Notes under the pieces: generated by a model
The model's database searches: none
What the model was told of the DNA's origin: nothing
The model's input: the letters and a program-made list of their open reading frames with translations, nothing else
Assembly: GCF_000518545.1 (NCBI RefSeq)
Contig: NZ_JADU01000001.1
Coordinates: 331,370 to 395,369 of the forward strand
Reading direction: 5' to 3'
DNA length: 64,000 nt
Origin: Hallella seregens ATCC 51272
Lineage (GTDB): Bacteria; Bacteroidota; Bacteroidia; Bacteroidales; Bacteroidaceae
In this document: in pieces, positions 32,231 through 41,574 of the stretch
Numbering within the stretch: the first letter of the stretch is position 1
Layout: each line of letters starts with the position of its first letter
Made by a program: the position numbers and the translations under genes

Positions 32231-34657
32231 CTAAATCTTGATGGTCACGTACCCCATGGCCGTGAAACCGGCCATAGGCATGTAGCCCAGCTGGTAATAG
32301 CGGTGCTGCTCGGGGTATTTGTTGCCCACGATGGCCGAGTAAGCCCAGCCGGAGGCGGCATAGTGACGGTCGAAGATGTTGTTGAGGCTGAGCCCGAACA
32401 CGGCCTCCTTGATGCCGGCCACGCGGCGGGACAGTCCCAGCGTGTAGCTCAGGTTCACGTTGGTCTGCGTGTAACAGGGCAGCGAACGGTCGTGGTTGGC
32501 CGTGTTGTCCAGGTACTGGCGGCTCACATAGTTGGTGTGCCAGGTGGCCTGCAGACCGCGATAGTGCAGGTTGAGGAAGCCGTTGAGGATGGCAGCGGGC
32601 GAGAAAGCCAGCGTGGAATGGTCATAGTGCACGGGGGTGGGGGCCATTTCTTTCCAGTCGGCATCGTAGGTTTCCACCACCTCGTCGAAGTCCTTGATTC
32701 TGTTCTGCGAGAGGGCGGCGTTGCCTATGACGGTGAGCCACGACAGGGGGCTCCAGTCGGCGTTCAGCTCTGCGCCCATGCGGTAGCTCTTTTTCACGTT
32801 GGTGGTGAGCGATTCGCCGATGTCGCTCTTCTGCCCCGTCTGTACGAACTGGTCCTTATAGTCCATGTAATAGAGGTTCACGCCGGCGTGCCAGTTGCCG
32901 CCCGCATAGTTGTAGCCCAGCTCGAAGTCGGTCAGGTGCTCGGCGTTGGGTGCGGGGTAGGAGCCGTTGTTGGTGAAGTTGTTGCGCTCGGGTTCGCGGC
33001 TCGCATAGGCCACGGAGGCGTAGGCGCGGTGCCCGCCCCGGTGGAAAGTGACGCCGGCTTTGGGGTTGAAGAAGTTGTAGTGCTTGTCGATGTCGAGCGC
33101 GTGGTTGGTATAAGTGCCGTCGGCTTTCTGGTAGAACCGGTCGTTGATGCCGTCGGTCTTGTAGTCCACGTGGCGGTATTGCAGGTCCGCAAACACATCC
33201 CACGCTTGCGTGAGGTGCATGGTGCCTTTCAGAAAGGCCGAGTAGTCGTTCTTGTCGGCATCCGAGTCGTAGTATTTGTTGCCGTTCCAAGGGTGCAGGA
33301 AATCAAGGGCTTTCTCGGACGGCCCCACGTAGGAAATGTAGTCCAGATAGCCGAAGTGGTTGCCGCGGAACTGTTGCAGGTTCACGCCGCCGAGGATGTC
33401 GAACGTGTTGTCGGTGTAGTTGGCGTTGTAGAGCAGGCCGTAGGTGTGCTGGCACAGCCCCTTGCGGCGCACGAAGTCGCCCTTTTTCACGGTGGGCTTC
33501 AGCTTTTGTCCGGGGACGGGCTGCTGGCCGGCCGGCACGGGAACAATGCCAAACTTGGCAAACTTATAGTTGTATTTGAACTCCTTGTAGTAGCCGTAGC
33601 CGTAGGTGTAGTGCAGGGCGGCGTTGTGTGCCCAGTGGGCGTTGGGCTTCCAGGTAGCCGAGAGAATGTTGTGGTTCTGGTAGAAATTGTCGGTGGTCTT
33701 GTCCCACAAGCGGCCGCCGTCGAGCTGGTAGCGTGTGGTCTGGTAGTTGCCGTTGGCGTCCTTGACAAAGGCCCACGTATGGTCGTCGAAGACCATCCGC
33801 TCGTAGAGCGGGTTGAAACGGCCAAGCCCGTGCGCGTACATGTCCTTGTAAGTGCGTATGCCGTCGTAGCTGTTCAGGCTGTAGTCGCTGTTGCCTGCGG
33901 TGATGCCGTTCCAGGCCTGGCCGGTTTTTTCAAAGTTGCCCACGTTCTTGTAGCGTAGCGTGAAGTTGCTGCCCAGCCATGTCAGTCCGCCGTAATAGGA
34001 GCCCGATCGGCCGCTCGTGCCGTGCAGGTAGCCGTCGGTGCCCGTCTCGTGGTAGGCCCCGTCGAAGATGAGGTGGCCCCAGAGCAGCCCCGTGGAGAAG
34101 CTGGCCCCGGTGTGATAGCTGTTGTAACTGCCGTAGGCACCCGTCACTTCGAGCCGCGGTGTCTCGCTCGGGGCGGCCATGGCCAGCGAAATGGAACCGC
34201 CGAAGGCCCCGTCGCCGTTGGTCGATGTGCCGATGCCCCGCTGTATCTGCGCCGAGCCCAGCAGGGCTGCGTAGGAGTTCATGTTGGCCCAGAAAACCGT
34301 CTGGTCTTCGGGCGAATTGAGGGCCACGCCGTCGAGTGTCACGTTGATGCGGCTGCCGGCAGCGCCTCGGATGCGCATGTGGGTGGTGCCGATGCCCATG
34401 CCGTTCTCGCTCCACGCCAACACACCGGGCGTTTGGGCGAAGAGCAAGGGCAGTTCCTGCCCCGACGCGGAGAAGTTCTTGAGTTGTTGTTTGTTGAGGT
34501 TTGCCACCGCAAACGGTGCGTTTTGCTGGGCGCGCACGCCCTTGACGACCACTTCTTGCAGGTCGGCCAGCATGACGGAGTCTGCGTCAGCCGCCTGTGC
34601 GGGCACCGTGCCGAGGGCAGCCAATGCCAGCGTTGAGGTCCAAATCAGCTTGTTCAT
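32231..34657 (-). CDS. TonB-dependent outer membrane receptor, probably for thiamine
   Basis: This 808-residue protein has a signal peptide (MNKLIWTSTLALAALGTVPAQA), a TonB-box/plug region (VVVKGVRAQQNAPFAVANL; GTTHMRIRGAAGSRINVTLDGVALN) and a long beta-barrel with a C-terminal aromatic strand (AMGYVTIKI). It is of the classical cobalamin/siderophore-receptor type, not SusC. The TPP riboswitch in its leader, and pnuT downstream, indicate uptake of thiamine or a thiamine derivative across the outer membrane. The stop codon lies inside the outer edge of the inverted-repeat block. Confidence 0.92.
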   Translation of the reverse strand: MNKLIWTSTLALAALGTVPAQAADADSVMLADLQEVVVKGVRAQQNAPFAVANLNKQQLKNFSASGQELPLLFAQTPGVLAWSENGMGIGTTHMRIRGAAGSRINVTLDGVALNSPEDQTVFWANMNSYAALLGSAQIQRGIGTSTNGDGAFGGSISLAMAAPSETPRLEVTGAYGSYNSYHTGASFSTGLLWGHLIFDGAYHETGTDGYLHGTSGRSGSYYGGLTWLGSNFTLRYKNVGNFEKTGQAWNGITAGNSDYSLNSYDGIRTYKDMYAHGLGRFNPLYERMVFDDHTWAFVKDANGNYQTTRYQLDGGRLWDKTTDNFYQNHNILSATWKPNAHWAHNAALHYTYGYGYYKEFKYNYKFAKFGIVPVPAGQQPVPGQKLKPTVKKGDFVRRKGLCQHTYGLLYNANYTDNTFDILGGVNLQQFRGNHFGYLDYISYVGPSEKALDFLHPWNGNKYYDSDADKNDYSAFLKGTMHLTQAWDVFADLQYRHVDYKTDGINDRFYQKADGTYTNHALDIDKHYNFFNPKAGVTFHRGGHRAYASVAYASREPERNNFTNNGSYPAPNAEHLTDFELGYNYAGGNWHAGVNLYYMDYKDQFVQTGQKSDIGESLTTNVKKSYRMGAELNADWSPLSWLTVIGNAALSQNRIKDFDEVVETYDADWKEMAPTPVHYDHSTLAFSPAAILNGFLNLHYRGLQATWHTNYVSRQYLDNTANHDRSLPCYTQTNVNLSYTLGLSRRVAGIKEAVFGLSLNNIFDRHYAASGWAYSAIVGNKYPEQHRYYQLGYMPMAGFTAMGYVTIKI

Positions 34658-34702
34658 GGATACCTTAATGATGAAACAATGATACGTAAAGGGATGAAAT
34701 CT

Positions 34703-34775
34703 TACCTACGCCGGCATTATCCGGATCAGGTTCGAGGGTATAATCTCAGCCGCCCAAACGGGCTGGCACCCCTTA
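34703..34775 (-). promoter_or_regulatory. TPP riboswitch (THI element)
   Basis: On the minus strand the leader contains GGGGTGCC, GGCTGAGAT and CTCGAACCTGATCCGGATAATGCCGGCGTAGG parts in the order and spacing of the THI-box. Thiamine pyrophosphate binding would reduce expression of the receptor and pnuT. It ends 46 bases before the receptor ATG, so control could be on translation. Confidence 0.95.
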
Positions 34776-34798
34776 GAAAGCCGTTTGCTTTCCGCGTG

Positions 34799-34830
34799 CA
34801 AAGGTACGGCTTAAATGTGAAAGCGTCAAA
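34799..34830 (-). promoter_or_regulatory. Promoter of the TPP-controlled thiamine operon
   Basis: Minus strand TTTG (34830-34827), 20 bases, TACCTTTG (34806-34799). Transcription would begin about 20 bases before the riboswitch. Confidence 0.85.
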
Positions 34831-34858
34831 ACATTTGCCCGGAAAATGGCCCAAAAAG

Positions 34859-34903
34859 TGCCGTTTGCACCGTCGTCAGGGTGAAAGGACGGTGCAAACG
34901 GCA
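34859..34903 (-). terminator. Hairpin after hppA
   Basis: TGCCGTTTGCACCGTC (34859-34874) pairs with 34888-34903 over 16 bases, 37 bases downstream of the hppA stop; reading on the minus strand it is followed by CACTTTTTGG. Confidence 0.7.
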
Positions 34904-34940
34904 TGGGTTGAGGCCCGGATGTGGCCCGAATCAGGCCGTC

Positions 34941-37148
34941 TCAGGCGAAGGCTATCGTGAGGCCGGCCATGACAATGCTCACCATTGACATGAGTTTGAT
35001 GAGGATATTGAGCGAGGGCCCCGAGGTGTCCTTGAACGGATCGCCCACGGTATCGCCCACGATGGTGGCTTTGTGGCAGTCGGAGCCCTTGCCGCCGAAA
35101 TGGCCTTCCTCCACGTATTTCTTGGCGTTGTCCCAGGCCCCGCCGGCATTGGCCATGAAGACGGCCAGCGTGAAGCCGGCAGCCAGTCCGCCCACGAGCA
35201 GCCCCAGCACCCCGGCCACACCGAGCAGCAGTCCCACGACGATGGGGATGACAATGGCCAGCAACGAGGGCACAACCATCTCGTGCTGGGCGCTGAGCGT
35301 GGAGATTTCCACGCAGCGGCCATAGTCGGGCGTGCCCGTGCCGTCGAGAATGCCCGGTATCTCGCGGAACTGCCGGCGCACTTCCTCGACCATTCGGGCG
35401 GCCGCACGCCCCACGGCACCCATCGTAAGGCCGCAGAACAGGAAGGCAGCCATGGCCCCCACAAAGGCTCCCACGAGCACTTTGGGGTTCATCAGGTTCA
35501 CCTGGAAGAAGTTCATGAAGTCGGGTATTGTGGCCTGGGCGGCATCGATGGTCTGTCCTCCCACGCTGGTCATCGTGTCGCCCACGCGGTGCATGGCTAT
35601 CTTCACCTCTTCTATATAAGAGGCCAGCAGGGCCAGGGCCGTGAGGGCGGCCGACCCGATGGCGAAGCCCTTGCCCGTTGCAGCGGTGGTATTGCCCAGT
35701 GCGTCGAGGGCATCGGTGCGCCGGCGCACCTCCTCACCCAGCCCGCTCATCTCTGCATTGCCCCCGGCATTGTCGGCAATGGGGCCGTATGCGTCGGTGG
35801 CCAGCGTGATGCCCAGCGTTGAAAGCATGCCCACGGCGGCGATGCCGATGCCGTAGAGCCCGGTCTGGATGCTGTGGGCGCTCATTGACATGTCGAAGCC
35901 GTTGCCGCAGAGGTAGCTCAACAAGATGGCGGCCGAGATGGTAAGCACGGGCACACAGGTGGAGATCATGCCCGTGCCGATGCCCTTGATGATGACCGTG
36001 GCGGCCCCGGTCTGTGAGGAACGGGAGATGTCCTGCGTGGGGCGGAATGACTGCGAGGTGTAGTATTCGGTAGCTTGGCCGATGACAACTCCGGCGGCCA
36101 GCCCGCTGACGACGGAGAAGCCCACGCCCACCCAGTTGTCGATGCGCAGCAGCCAGAGGATGAGGAACGTGGCGACGACAATGAGTGCGGCGGCCGTGTT
36201 GGTGCCCATTCCGAGCGAGTGGAGCAGGTTTTTCATCGTGGCCCCCTCGCGGGTGCGCACCAGCCAGATGCCCAGCAGGCTGAGAAACACCCCTACTGCA
36301 GCGATGAGCATCGGGGCGACGACGGCGCGCATCTGCATGTCGCCGGCCGCCGAGGCAAAGGCTGTGGCCCCCAGAGCCGCCGTGCTGAGGATGGAACCGC
36401 AGTAGCTTTCGTAGAGGTCGGCCCCCATTCCGGCCACGTCGCCCACGTTGTCGCCTACGTTGTCGGCAATGGTTGCGGGGTTGCGCGGGTCGTCTTCGGG
36501 GATGTCGGCCTCCACCTTGCCCACGAGGTCGGCCCCCACGTCGGCGGCTTTGGTATAGATGCCGCCGCCTACACGGGCGAAGAGGGCCTGTGTGGAGGCA
36601 CCCATGCCAAAGGTAAGCATGGTGGTGGTGACGGTGATGAGGGCACTGCTGTCGCCCTTGTAGAACCAGGTGAGGACGAGGAACCATGCTGCGATGTCGA
36701 GTAGACCCAGCCCCACCACTACGAGACCCATGACGGCTCCCGAGCGGAAAGCCACGCGCAGCCCGCGGTCGAGGCTGTGGCGCGCGGCGTTGGCCGTGCG
36801 GGCACTGGCGTAGGTGGCTGTCTTCATGCCGAAGAAACCGGCCAGCCCGCTAAAGAATCCGCCGGTGAGAAAAGCAAAGGGAACCCACGGGTTCTGGGCG
36901 TTGAAGCCGTAGGCCATGACGGCAAAGAGGATGGCCAGAACCAGGAAGACGATGAGCACCACCCGGTATTGCTGTTTCAGATAGGCCATGGCACCGCGGC
37001 GTACGTATAGGGCAATCTCGGCCATGCGGGCGGTGCCCTCCTCCTCTTTCATCATGCTGCGGAAGAAATACCAGGCCATAGCCAGCGCGCAGACCGAGGC
37101 CAGGGGGATGATCCAAAAGACAAAAGGAATTGTTGTTTCCGTGTTCAT
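34941..37148 (-). CDS. hppA: Membrane-bound pyrophosphatase, K+-dependent (probably Na+-pumping)
   Basis: This enzyme hydrolyses pyrophosphate and pumps Na+ and/or H+ across the inner membrane. The 735-residue protein has about 16 helices and the pyrophosphate-binding motifs DVGADLVGKVEADIPEDDPR, NVGDNVGD and the C-terminal GDTVGDPFKDTSGPS. The loop GNTTAATGKGF has Ala where K+-independent H+ pumps have Lys, which places it in the K+-dependent class; Bacteroides relatives pump Na+ (some Na+ and H+). Pumped ion is inferred. It is transcribed alone and would complement the Na+-NQR at the left of the window. Confidence 0.95.
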   Translation of the reverse strand: MNTETTIPFVFWIIPLASVCALAMAWYFFRSMMKEEEGTARMAEIALYVRRGAMAYLKQQYRVVLIVFLVLAILFAVMAYGFNAQNPWVPFAFLTGGFFSGLAGFFGMKTATYASARTANAARHSLDRGLRVAFRSGAVMGLVVVGLGLLDIAAWFLVLTWFYKGDSSALITVTTTMLTFGMGASTQALFARVGGGIYTKAADVGADLVGKVEADIPEDDPRNPATIADNVGDNVGDVAGMGADLYESYCGSILSTAALGATAFASAAGDMQMRAVVAPMLIAAVGVFLSLLGIWLVRTREGATMKNLLHSLGMGTNTAAALIVVATFLILWLLRIDNWVGVGFSVVSGLAAGVVIGQATEYYTSQSFRPTQDISRSSQTGAATVIIKGIGTGMISTCVPVLTISAAILLSYLCGNGFDMSMSAHSIQTGLYGIGIAAVGMLSTLGITLATDAYGPIADNAGGNAEMSGLGEEVRRRTDALDALGNTTAATGKGFAIGSAALTALALLASYIEEVKIAMHRVGDTMTSVGGQTIDAAQATIPDFMNFFQVNLMNPKVLVGAFVGAMAAFLFCGLTMGAVGRAAARMVEEVRRQFREIPGILDGTGTPDYGRCVEISTLSAQHEMVVPSLLAIVIPIVVGLLLGVAGVLGLLVGGLAAGFTLAVFMANAGGAWDNAKKYVEEGHFGGKGSDCHKATIVGDTVGDPFKDTSGPSLNILIKLMSMVSIVMAGLTIAFA

Positions 37149-37194
37149 AAGCGTTTGTCAGTGTTAAAGGGTTAGTCGGATAGGTGAAACGAAA

Positions 37195-37250
37195 GTGCAG
37201 ACAAGCCGCCGGAAGCACCGTTTGCTGTGTTTTCCAAGGCTTGTCTGCAC
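37195..37250 (-). terminator. Hairpin after ilvE
   Basis: GTGCAGACAAGCC (37195-37207) pairs with GGCTTGTCTGCAC (37238-37250), a 13-bp stem with a 30-base loop between ilvE and hppA. Confidence 0.55.
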
Positions 37251-37345
37251 CGTCGTGGCTGCACTCCGGGGAGCCGGAGGCGTATCTTTTTGGGGGTCGG
37301 GGTCATGCCCCGGAGGTCTGGGGGCGCCGGTCGGCGCGCCTCCGC

Positions 37346-38362
37346 TTAGTCAATGACCACGGTTGTCCAGCCGTGTTTGTCCTCGATTGTGCCATACTGG
37401 ATGCCGCGCAGGGTCTCGTAGAGCTTGGTCGACCAGGGGCCGGGCTTCGTTCCGTAGTTGTATTGCTTGCCCGTGTCGAGGTCGTCCAGATGGGAGATGG
37501 GCGAGATGACGGCCGCCGTGCCGCAGGCGCCGGCCTCCTCGAAGGTCTCCAGTTCGTCCTCGGGGATGGGACGGCGTTCCACTTTCAGCCCCAGGTCTTC
37601 GGCAATCTGCATGAGGCTCTTGTTGGTGATGGAAGGCAGGATGGACGAGGATTTCGGCGTCACATACGTGTTGTTCTTGATGCCGAAGAAGTTGGCGGCG
37701 CCACATTCATCCACATATTTCTTCTCTTTGGAGTCCAGATAGAACTCGCTGGCATAGCCTTTCGCGTGGGCAATCTGGTTGGCTTTGAGCGAGGCGGCGT
37801 AGTTGCCGCCCACCTTGTAGATGCCGGTGCCCAGCGGTGCAGCGCGGTCGTAGTCGCGGATGATGACGTAGGGGTTGCTGGCGAAGCCGCCCTTGAAGTA
37901 GGGGCCTACGGGTGTTACGAAGATGAGGAAGCAGTATTCCTTGGACGGATGCACGCCCACCTGTGCGCCTGTACCGATGAGCAGCGGACGTATATATAAG
38001 GTGGCGCCGCTCTCGTAGGTGGGAATCCACTCTTGGTTGAGGCGCACCACCTTCTTCACCATCTCCTCGAACAGCTCCGTGGGCACCTCGGGCATCAGAA
38101 TGCCGCGGCATGTATTTTGCAGTCGGGCGGCGTTTTCGTCCATCCGGAACACGCGCACCTTGCCGTCGGGACAGCGGTATGCCTTGAGCCCTTCAAAGGC
38201 TTCCTGGCCGTAATGCAGGCAAGTGGCGGCCATGTGGAGCTTGAGATACTCGTCCGAACTCACCTCCATTTCGCCCCATTTGCCGTTCCGATAGTAACAG
38301 CGCACGTTGTAATCGGTCTTGATGTAACCGAAAGACAAATTAGCCCAATCCAATTCTTTCAT
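37346..38362 (-). CDS. ilvE: Branched-chain amino acid aminotransferase
   Basis: IlvE exchanges amino groups between Glu and the keto acids of Leu, Ile and Val. The 338-residue protein is of the larger (type II) branched-chain class, with KLHMAATCLHYGQEAFEGLKAY near the N-terminus, RPLLIGTGAQVGVHPS, the PLP-lysine segment GGNYAASLKANQ and DECGAANFFGIKN. It is a single-gene unit with its own consensus promoter and a downstream hairpin. Confidence 0.96.
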   Translation of the reverse strand: MKELDWANLSFGYIKTDYNVRCYYRNGKWGEMEVSSDEYLKLHMAATCLHYGQEAFEGLKAYRCPDGKVRVFRMDENAARLQNTCRGILMPEVPTELFEEMVKKVVRLNQEWIPTYESGATLYIRPLLIGTGAQVGVHPSKEYCFLIFVTPVGPYFKGGFASNPYVIIRDYDRAAPLGTGIYKVGGNYAASLKANQIAHAKGYASEFYLDSKEKKYVDECGAANFFGIKNNTYVTPKSSSILPSITNKSLMQIAEDLGLKVERRPIPEDELETFEEAGACGTAAVISPISHLDDLDTGKQYNYGTKPGPWSTKLYETLRGIQYGTIEDKHGWTTVVID

Positions 38363-38400
38363 ATCTTTTTTGCTTTAAACGTTCAGCTTATAAATCATGG

Positions 38401-38431
38401 CAAAAGTACGAATAATAATTATATATCGCAA
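38401..38431 (-). promoter_or_regulatory. Promoter of ilvE
   Basis: Minus strand TTG (38431-38429), 20 bases, TACTTTTG (38408-38401), 39 bases before the ATG. Confidence 0.7.
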
Positions 38432-38447
38432 CAATTGCTGCCGTTTT

Positions 38448-38639
38448 CTACCCGTTGGCCAGGATTTTCTGTATCTCGGCGTCGGTTTTGGTGAGCCGAA
38501 CCTTGCACAGCTTGATGAGTTGCTGCGCTTTCTTGAGCTGCTTGGACATCTCGTCGATGTCGAGTTCATTGTTTTCCAGTCGCTCGACAATGTCCTCCAG
38601 CTGTCGGATGGCATCCTCGTATTTGGTCTCTGTTGCCAT
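38448..38639 (-). CDS. xseB: Exodeoxyribonuclease VII small subunit
   Basis: XseB forms a long helical hairpin that binds the large subunit. The 63-residue protein has the family pattern YEDAIRQLEDIVERLENNELDIDEM followed by a second helix (LKKAQQLIKLCKVRL). It lies 12 bases downstream of xseA. Confidence 0.94.
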   Translation of the reverse strand: MATETKYEDAIRQLEDIVERLENNELDIDEMSKQLKKAQQLIKLCKVRLTKTDAEIQKILANG

Positions 38640-38651
38640 GGTTGGTGATGT

Positions 38652-39968
38652 TTAGGATGGGTGGTGAATGGGGTTTACGGTGGAGCGCACGGTGCCGTGT
38701 TCCAGTCGGGTCTCTATCTCGTCGCCGGGTTTGAGCTGCGACGCGTCGTGCACGGCGCGGCCTTGGTGCAGCGTAATGCTGTAGCCGCGGCTCAGCAACA
38801 GCTGCGGGTCCACGGCGCGCAGCCGCAGTTGGGTGCGTTCCAGCCGGTGCATTTCGTCGGTCATGCGCTGCTTGGCGAGGGTGGGCACGAGAGCTTCGAG
38901 CTGTTGCAGCCGGGCGGCGGCCCCGCCGAGCTGTCCCTGGATAAGGGCGGTGAGCTGGGTGGAGAGGCGTTCGAGCCGCGCCTCCTGCCTCACTTTGACC
39001 AGCGAGAACAGCGTGGGGATGCGTCCGGCACAGCGTTCGAGCCGCGCGTGGGCCGTCTCCAGGCGGCGACTCACGCAGGTGGTCATGCGGCGTTGGCAGT
39101 CGTCCACGTGGTGCCACACCCCGGCCAAATGGTCCACAAGCAGGGCTGCTGCCGCCGTGGGTGTCTTGACACGGGTGTGCGAAACCATGTCGAGGATGCT
39201 CTCATCGCGCTCGTGTCCAATGCCCGTGATGATGGGCAGGGGGAAGTTGGCCACGTTCTCGGCCAGGGCAAGGGTGTCGAATCCGCTCATGTCGGCCGTG
39301 GCGCCGCCGCCCCGGATAATCACCACCACGTCGAAACGGTCGGCTTCGGCGTTGATGGCATCGAGGGCGGCGATGATGCTCGGCTCCACTTGATCGCCCT
39401 GCATGACGGCCGGAAACAGCTGCGGCTCAAAGGCCAGACCGAGGTCGTTGTCGGCCAGTTGACGGCAGAAGTCGCCGTAGCCGGCCGCCTGCTCGCTGGA
39501 AATCACGGCAATGTGCTGGGCAAACAGGGGTATAGTGAGCTCTTTTTGCAGGTCGAACACCCCCTCCTGCTGCAGCCGTCGGACGATTTCCCGTCGCTTG
39601 CGGGCCATGTCGCCGAGGGTGTAGGTGGGGTCGATGTCCTGCACAATCCACGCAAACCCGTAGGCCTCGTGGAAGCTGGCGGCCACCTTGAGCATCACTT
39701 TCATGCCTGCGTGCAGGGACTGCCCGGTCGTCTGCTCGAACTTGGGGCGCAGCAAGGCCCAGCGGCTCTTCCAGCATTTGGCCGAGGCGCGGGCCACGGG
39801 CGTGGGCGAGAACAGGTCTTTCTGCACGAGCTCCATGTAGCAGTGGCCCCGCACCTCGCGCACCTCGGACAGTTCGGCCTCCACCCAATAGCAGGTGGTG
39901 AAAGTCGATTCGATGACTTCGCGCACCAGCGCGTTGAGCTCGAAGAGGGTCAGTGCCGACGCTTTCAT
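38652..39968 (-). CDS. xseA: Exodeoxyribonuclease VII large subunit
   Basis: XseA with XseB degrades single-stranded DNA from both ends. The 438-residue protein has an N-terminal OB fold (about 1-105; YWVEAELSEVREVRGHCYMEL), the catalytic domain (VISSEQAAGYGDF; VVIIRGGGATADMSGFD; GIGHERDESILDMVSHTRVKTPTAAA) and a C-terminal helical/barrel region ending in RGYSITLHQGR. The ATG at 39968 starts 19 bases after the subtilase stop; subtilase, xseA and xseB form one operon. Confidence 0.96.
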   Translation of the reverse strand: MKASALTLFELNALVREVIESTFTTCYWVEAELSEVREVRGHCYMELVQKDLFSPTPVARASAKCWKSRWALLRPKFEQTTGQSLHAGMKVMLKVAASFHEAYGFAWIVQDIDPTYTLGDMARKRREIVRRLQQEGVFDLQKELTIPLFAQHIAVISSEQAAGYGDFCRQLADNDLGLAFEPQLFPAVMQGDQVEPSIIAALDAINAEADRFDVVVIIRGGGATADMSGFDTLALAENVANFPLPIITGIGHERDESILDMVSHTRVKTPTAAAALLVDHLAGVWHHVDDCQRRMTTCVSRRLETAHARLERCAGRIPTLFSLVKVRQEARLERLSTQLTALIQGQLGGAAARLQQLEALVPTLAKQRMTDEMHRLERTQLRLRAVDPQLLLSRGYSITLHQGRAVHDASQLKPGDEIETRLEHGTVRSTVNPIHHPS

Positions 39969-39987
39969 GCTGCGGTGCCTCCTGCGT

Positions 39988-41445
39988 TTAGTTGTCGACG
40001 GCGGCCGGTTTGTGGCCGAGCCCCGCCTGATAGGCTTTCCAGAAGTCGGGGATGCCGTAGCCGAACACGTTGTCGGGATGGTCGGCGCGGCTGCCGGCCT
40101 TGCGCACCAAGTCCATAATCTGGCTGGCTGTCTTGCCCTGAAGCGCCTGCCACAGGCAGGCCACCATGCCGCAAAGGATGGGCGTGGCAAACGAAGTGCC
40201 GTTGGCCTGCGTGATGACGCCCGAGCCGTCGATGACTGTGGCCCCCACGCCGCGCGATGCTACGTCGGGTTTGACGCGCCCGTCGATGGAGGGGCCCACG
40301 GAGCTGAACGCTGCGTTCACGCTGTCTTTGTTGAGTGCGGCCACGGTGAGCACGTTCTCGGCGTCGGCCGGACAGCCGATGCGCTTCCACGAACGCATGC
40401 CTTCATTGCCCGCGCTGTTCACCAGAATCATGCCCTTGCGGGCCAGCATCGAGGCTGTTCGGGAGATGAGCGCGGTGTGTCCGTCCTGTTCGCGGTACAG
40501 GTGTGTGGCCGCTTTGTCGTCGAATTGGTGGTATCCCAGCGACGAGTTGATGATGTCGGCACCCACGGAATCGGCGTATTCGGCGGCCTGTGCCCAGTAG
40601 TCTTCCTCGACGAGGTTCTCGGTGCGGCCGTCCTCGCTGCGCAGCAACAGGAAGCTGGCACCCGGCGCCGTGCCCACGAAGAGGCTGTCGGCGTGGGCCG
40701 CCATGTCCGAAAGCACCATCGTTCCATGGTCCAACAGCCGGTAGACGTCGGCCTGATAGGGGTACACCATGTCGCGTTGTCCCACGATGTTGACCTGTTG
40801 CAGGTAGCCGATTTTGTCGGCGTTCATGAAGCCTCCGTCGATGATGGCGATGAGCTTGCCCTCGCCGCGGAAGCCCGCTGCATGGAGTCTTGCTCCATTG
40901 AGCATGTCTATCTGGCTCTGCCCCAACCCGTAGCGATGGGTGCGGGGACGGCGCAGGGCGGCCGTGTCGGCCACGACGGTGTCCACGCGTTCCGCCCTGA
41001 TGGAGTCGGGCGTGGTGAACACCCGCGTCACCTTGGCGACGAAAGGCAGCCCCGTGAAAAGGTCTGTGGCGGCCGTGCGGGCCGTCTTGACCAGCACAGT
41101 GTTGTTCCATTTGCTACCGCCGATGACGTGGAACCCCCGCTCGGCCAGCTGTCTGAGATAGCGTTCGGACAGGGGCAGGTCGGTAGAGTCCACCTGCAGT
41201 CCCTGCCGGTAGCGCCGTTCCAGCGCCTTCTCCGACAGGAATTTTTCGGGATGTTTCAGGCTGTGTGCCGTGCCCCGCTTGTCTTTCAGAGCGAGGCGGT
41301 AGATGCGGAACTGCCCGTCGGGATAGGCTGTGGAGTCGGCCCGGAGGGCCCAAAGACGGCCCCGCCCAGCCTCAAGCTCCGCGCCCATGGCCCAAAGGCT
41401 TGCGCCACTGACCCAGAGGAGCAGGAGGAGTAAAGTTTTTCTCAT
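39988..41445 (-). CDS. Secreted subtilisin-like serine protease (S8)
   Basis: This 485-residue exported protease has a signal peptide (MRKTLLLLLLWVSGASLWA) and a propeptide-like N-terminal region. The catalytic triad is complete: Asp in IAIIDGGF, His in LLDHGTMVLS and Ser in NGTSFATPILCG; the oxyanion Asn is in VNSAGNEGM. No C-terminal secretion domain (T9SS CTD) is evident. It heads the operon with xseA and xseB; this link between a protease and exonuclease VII is probably only transcriptional. Confidence 0.92.
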   Translation of the reverse strand: MRKTLLLLLLWVSGASLWAMGAELEAGRGRLWALRADSTAYPDGQFRIYRLALKDKRGTAHSLKHPEKFLSEKALERRYRQGLQVDSTDLPLSERYLRQLAERGFHVIGGSKWNNTVLVKTARTAATDLFTGLPFVAKVTRVFTTPDSIRAERVDTVVADTAALRRPRTHRYGLGQSQIDMLNGARLHAAGFRGEGKLIAIIDGGFMNADKIGYLQQVNIVGQRDMVYPYQADVYRLLDHGTMVLSDMAAHADSLFVGTAPGASFLLLRSEDGRTENLVEEDYWAQAAEYADSVGADIINSSLGYHQFDDKAATHLYREQDGHTALISRTASMLARKGMILVNSAGNEGMRSWKRIGCPADAENVLTVAALNKDSVNAAFSSVGPSIDGRVKPDVASRGVGATVIDGSGVITQANGTSFATPILCGMVACLWQALQGKTASQIMDLVRKAGSRADHPDNVFGYGIPDFWKAYQAGLGHKPAAVDN

Positions 41446-41502
41446 TCGCAATATCTGTTCTATATAGCTGCGGTTCGCGTGTGATTTACGGCGAATCACG
41501 TG

Positions 41503-41534
41503 CAAAAGTAATGTGAAAATGGCGAAACTCCAAA
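41503..41534 (-). promoter_or_regulatory. Promoter of the subtilase-xseAB operon
   Basis: Minus strand TTTG (41534-41531), 20 bases, TACTTTTG (41510-41503): exact consensus. It interlocks with the -7 box of the divergent MATE gene (TAATTTTG, 41544-41551). Confidence 0.82.
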
Positions 41535-41574
41535 TCTTTTTCGTAATTTTGCAATCCGACATTTGTACGTTCTC

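Noticed and set aside
32216..33958. 580-codon plus-strand ORF opposite the TonB receptor
   Set aside because: Antisense frame rich in Val and Gly with no domain; the minus-strand receptor is clear.
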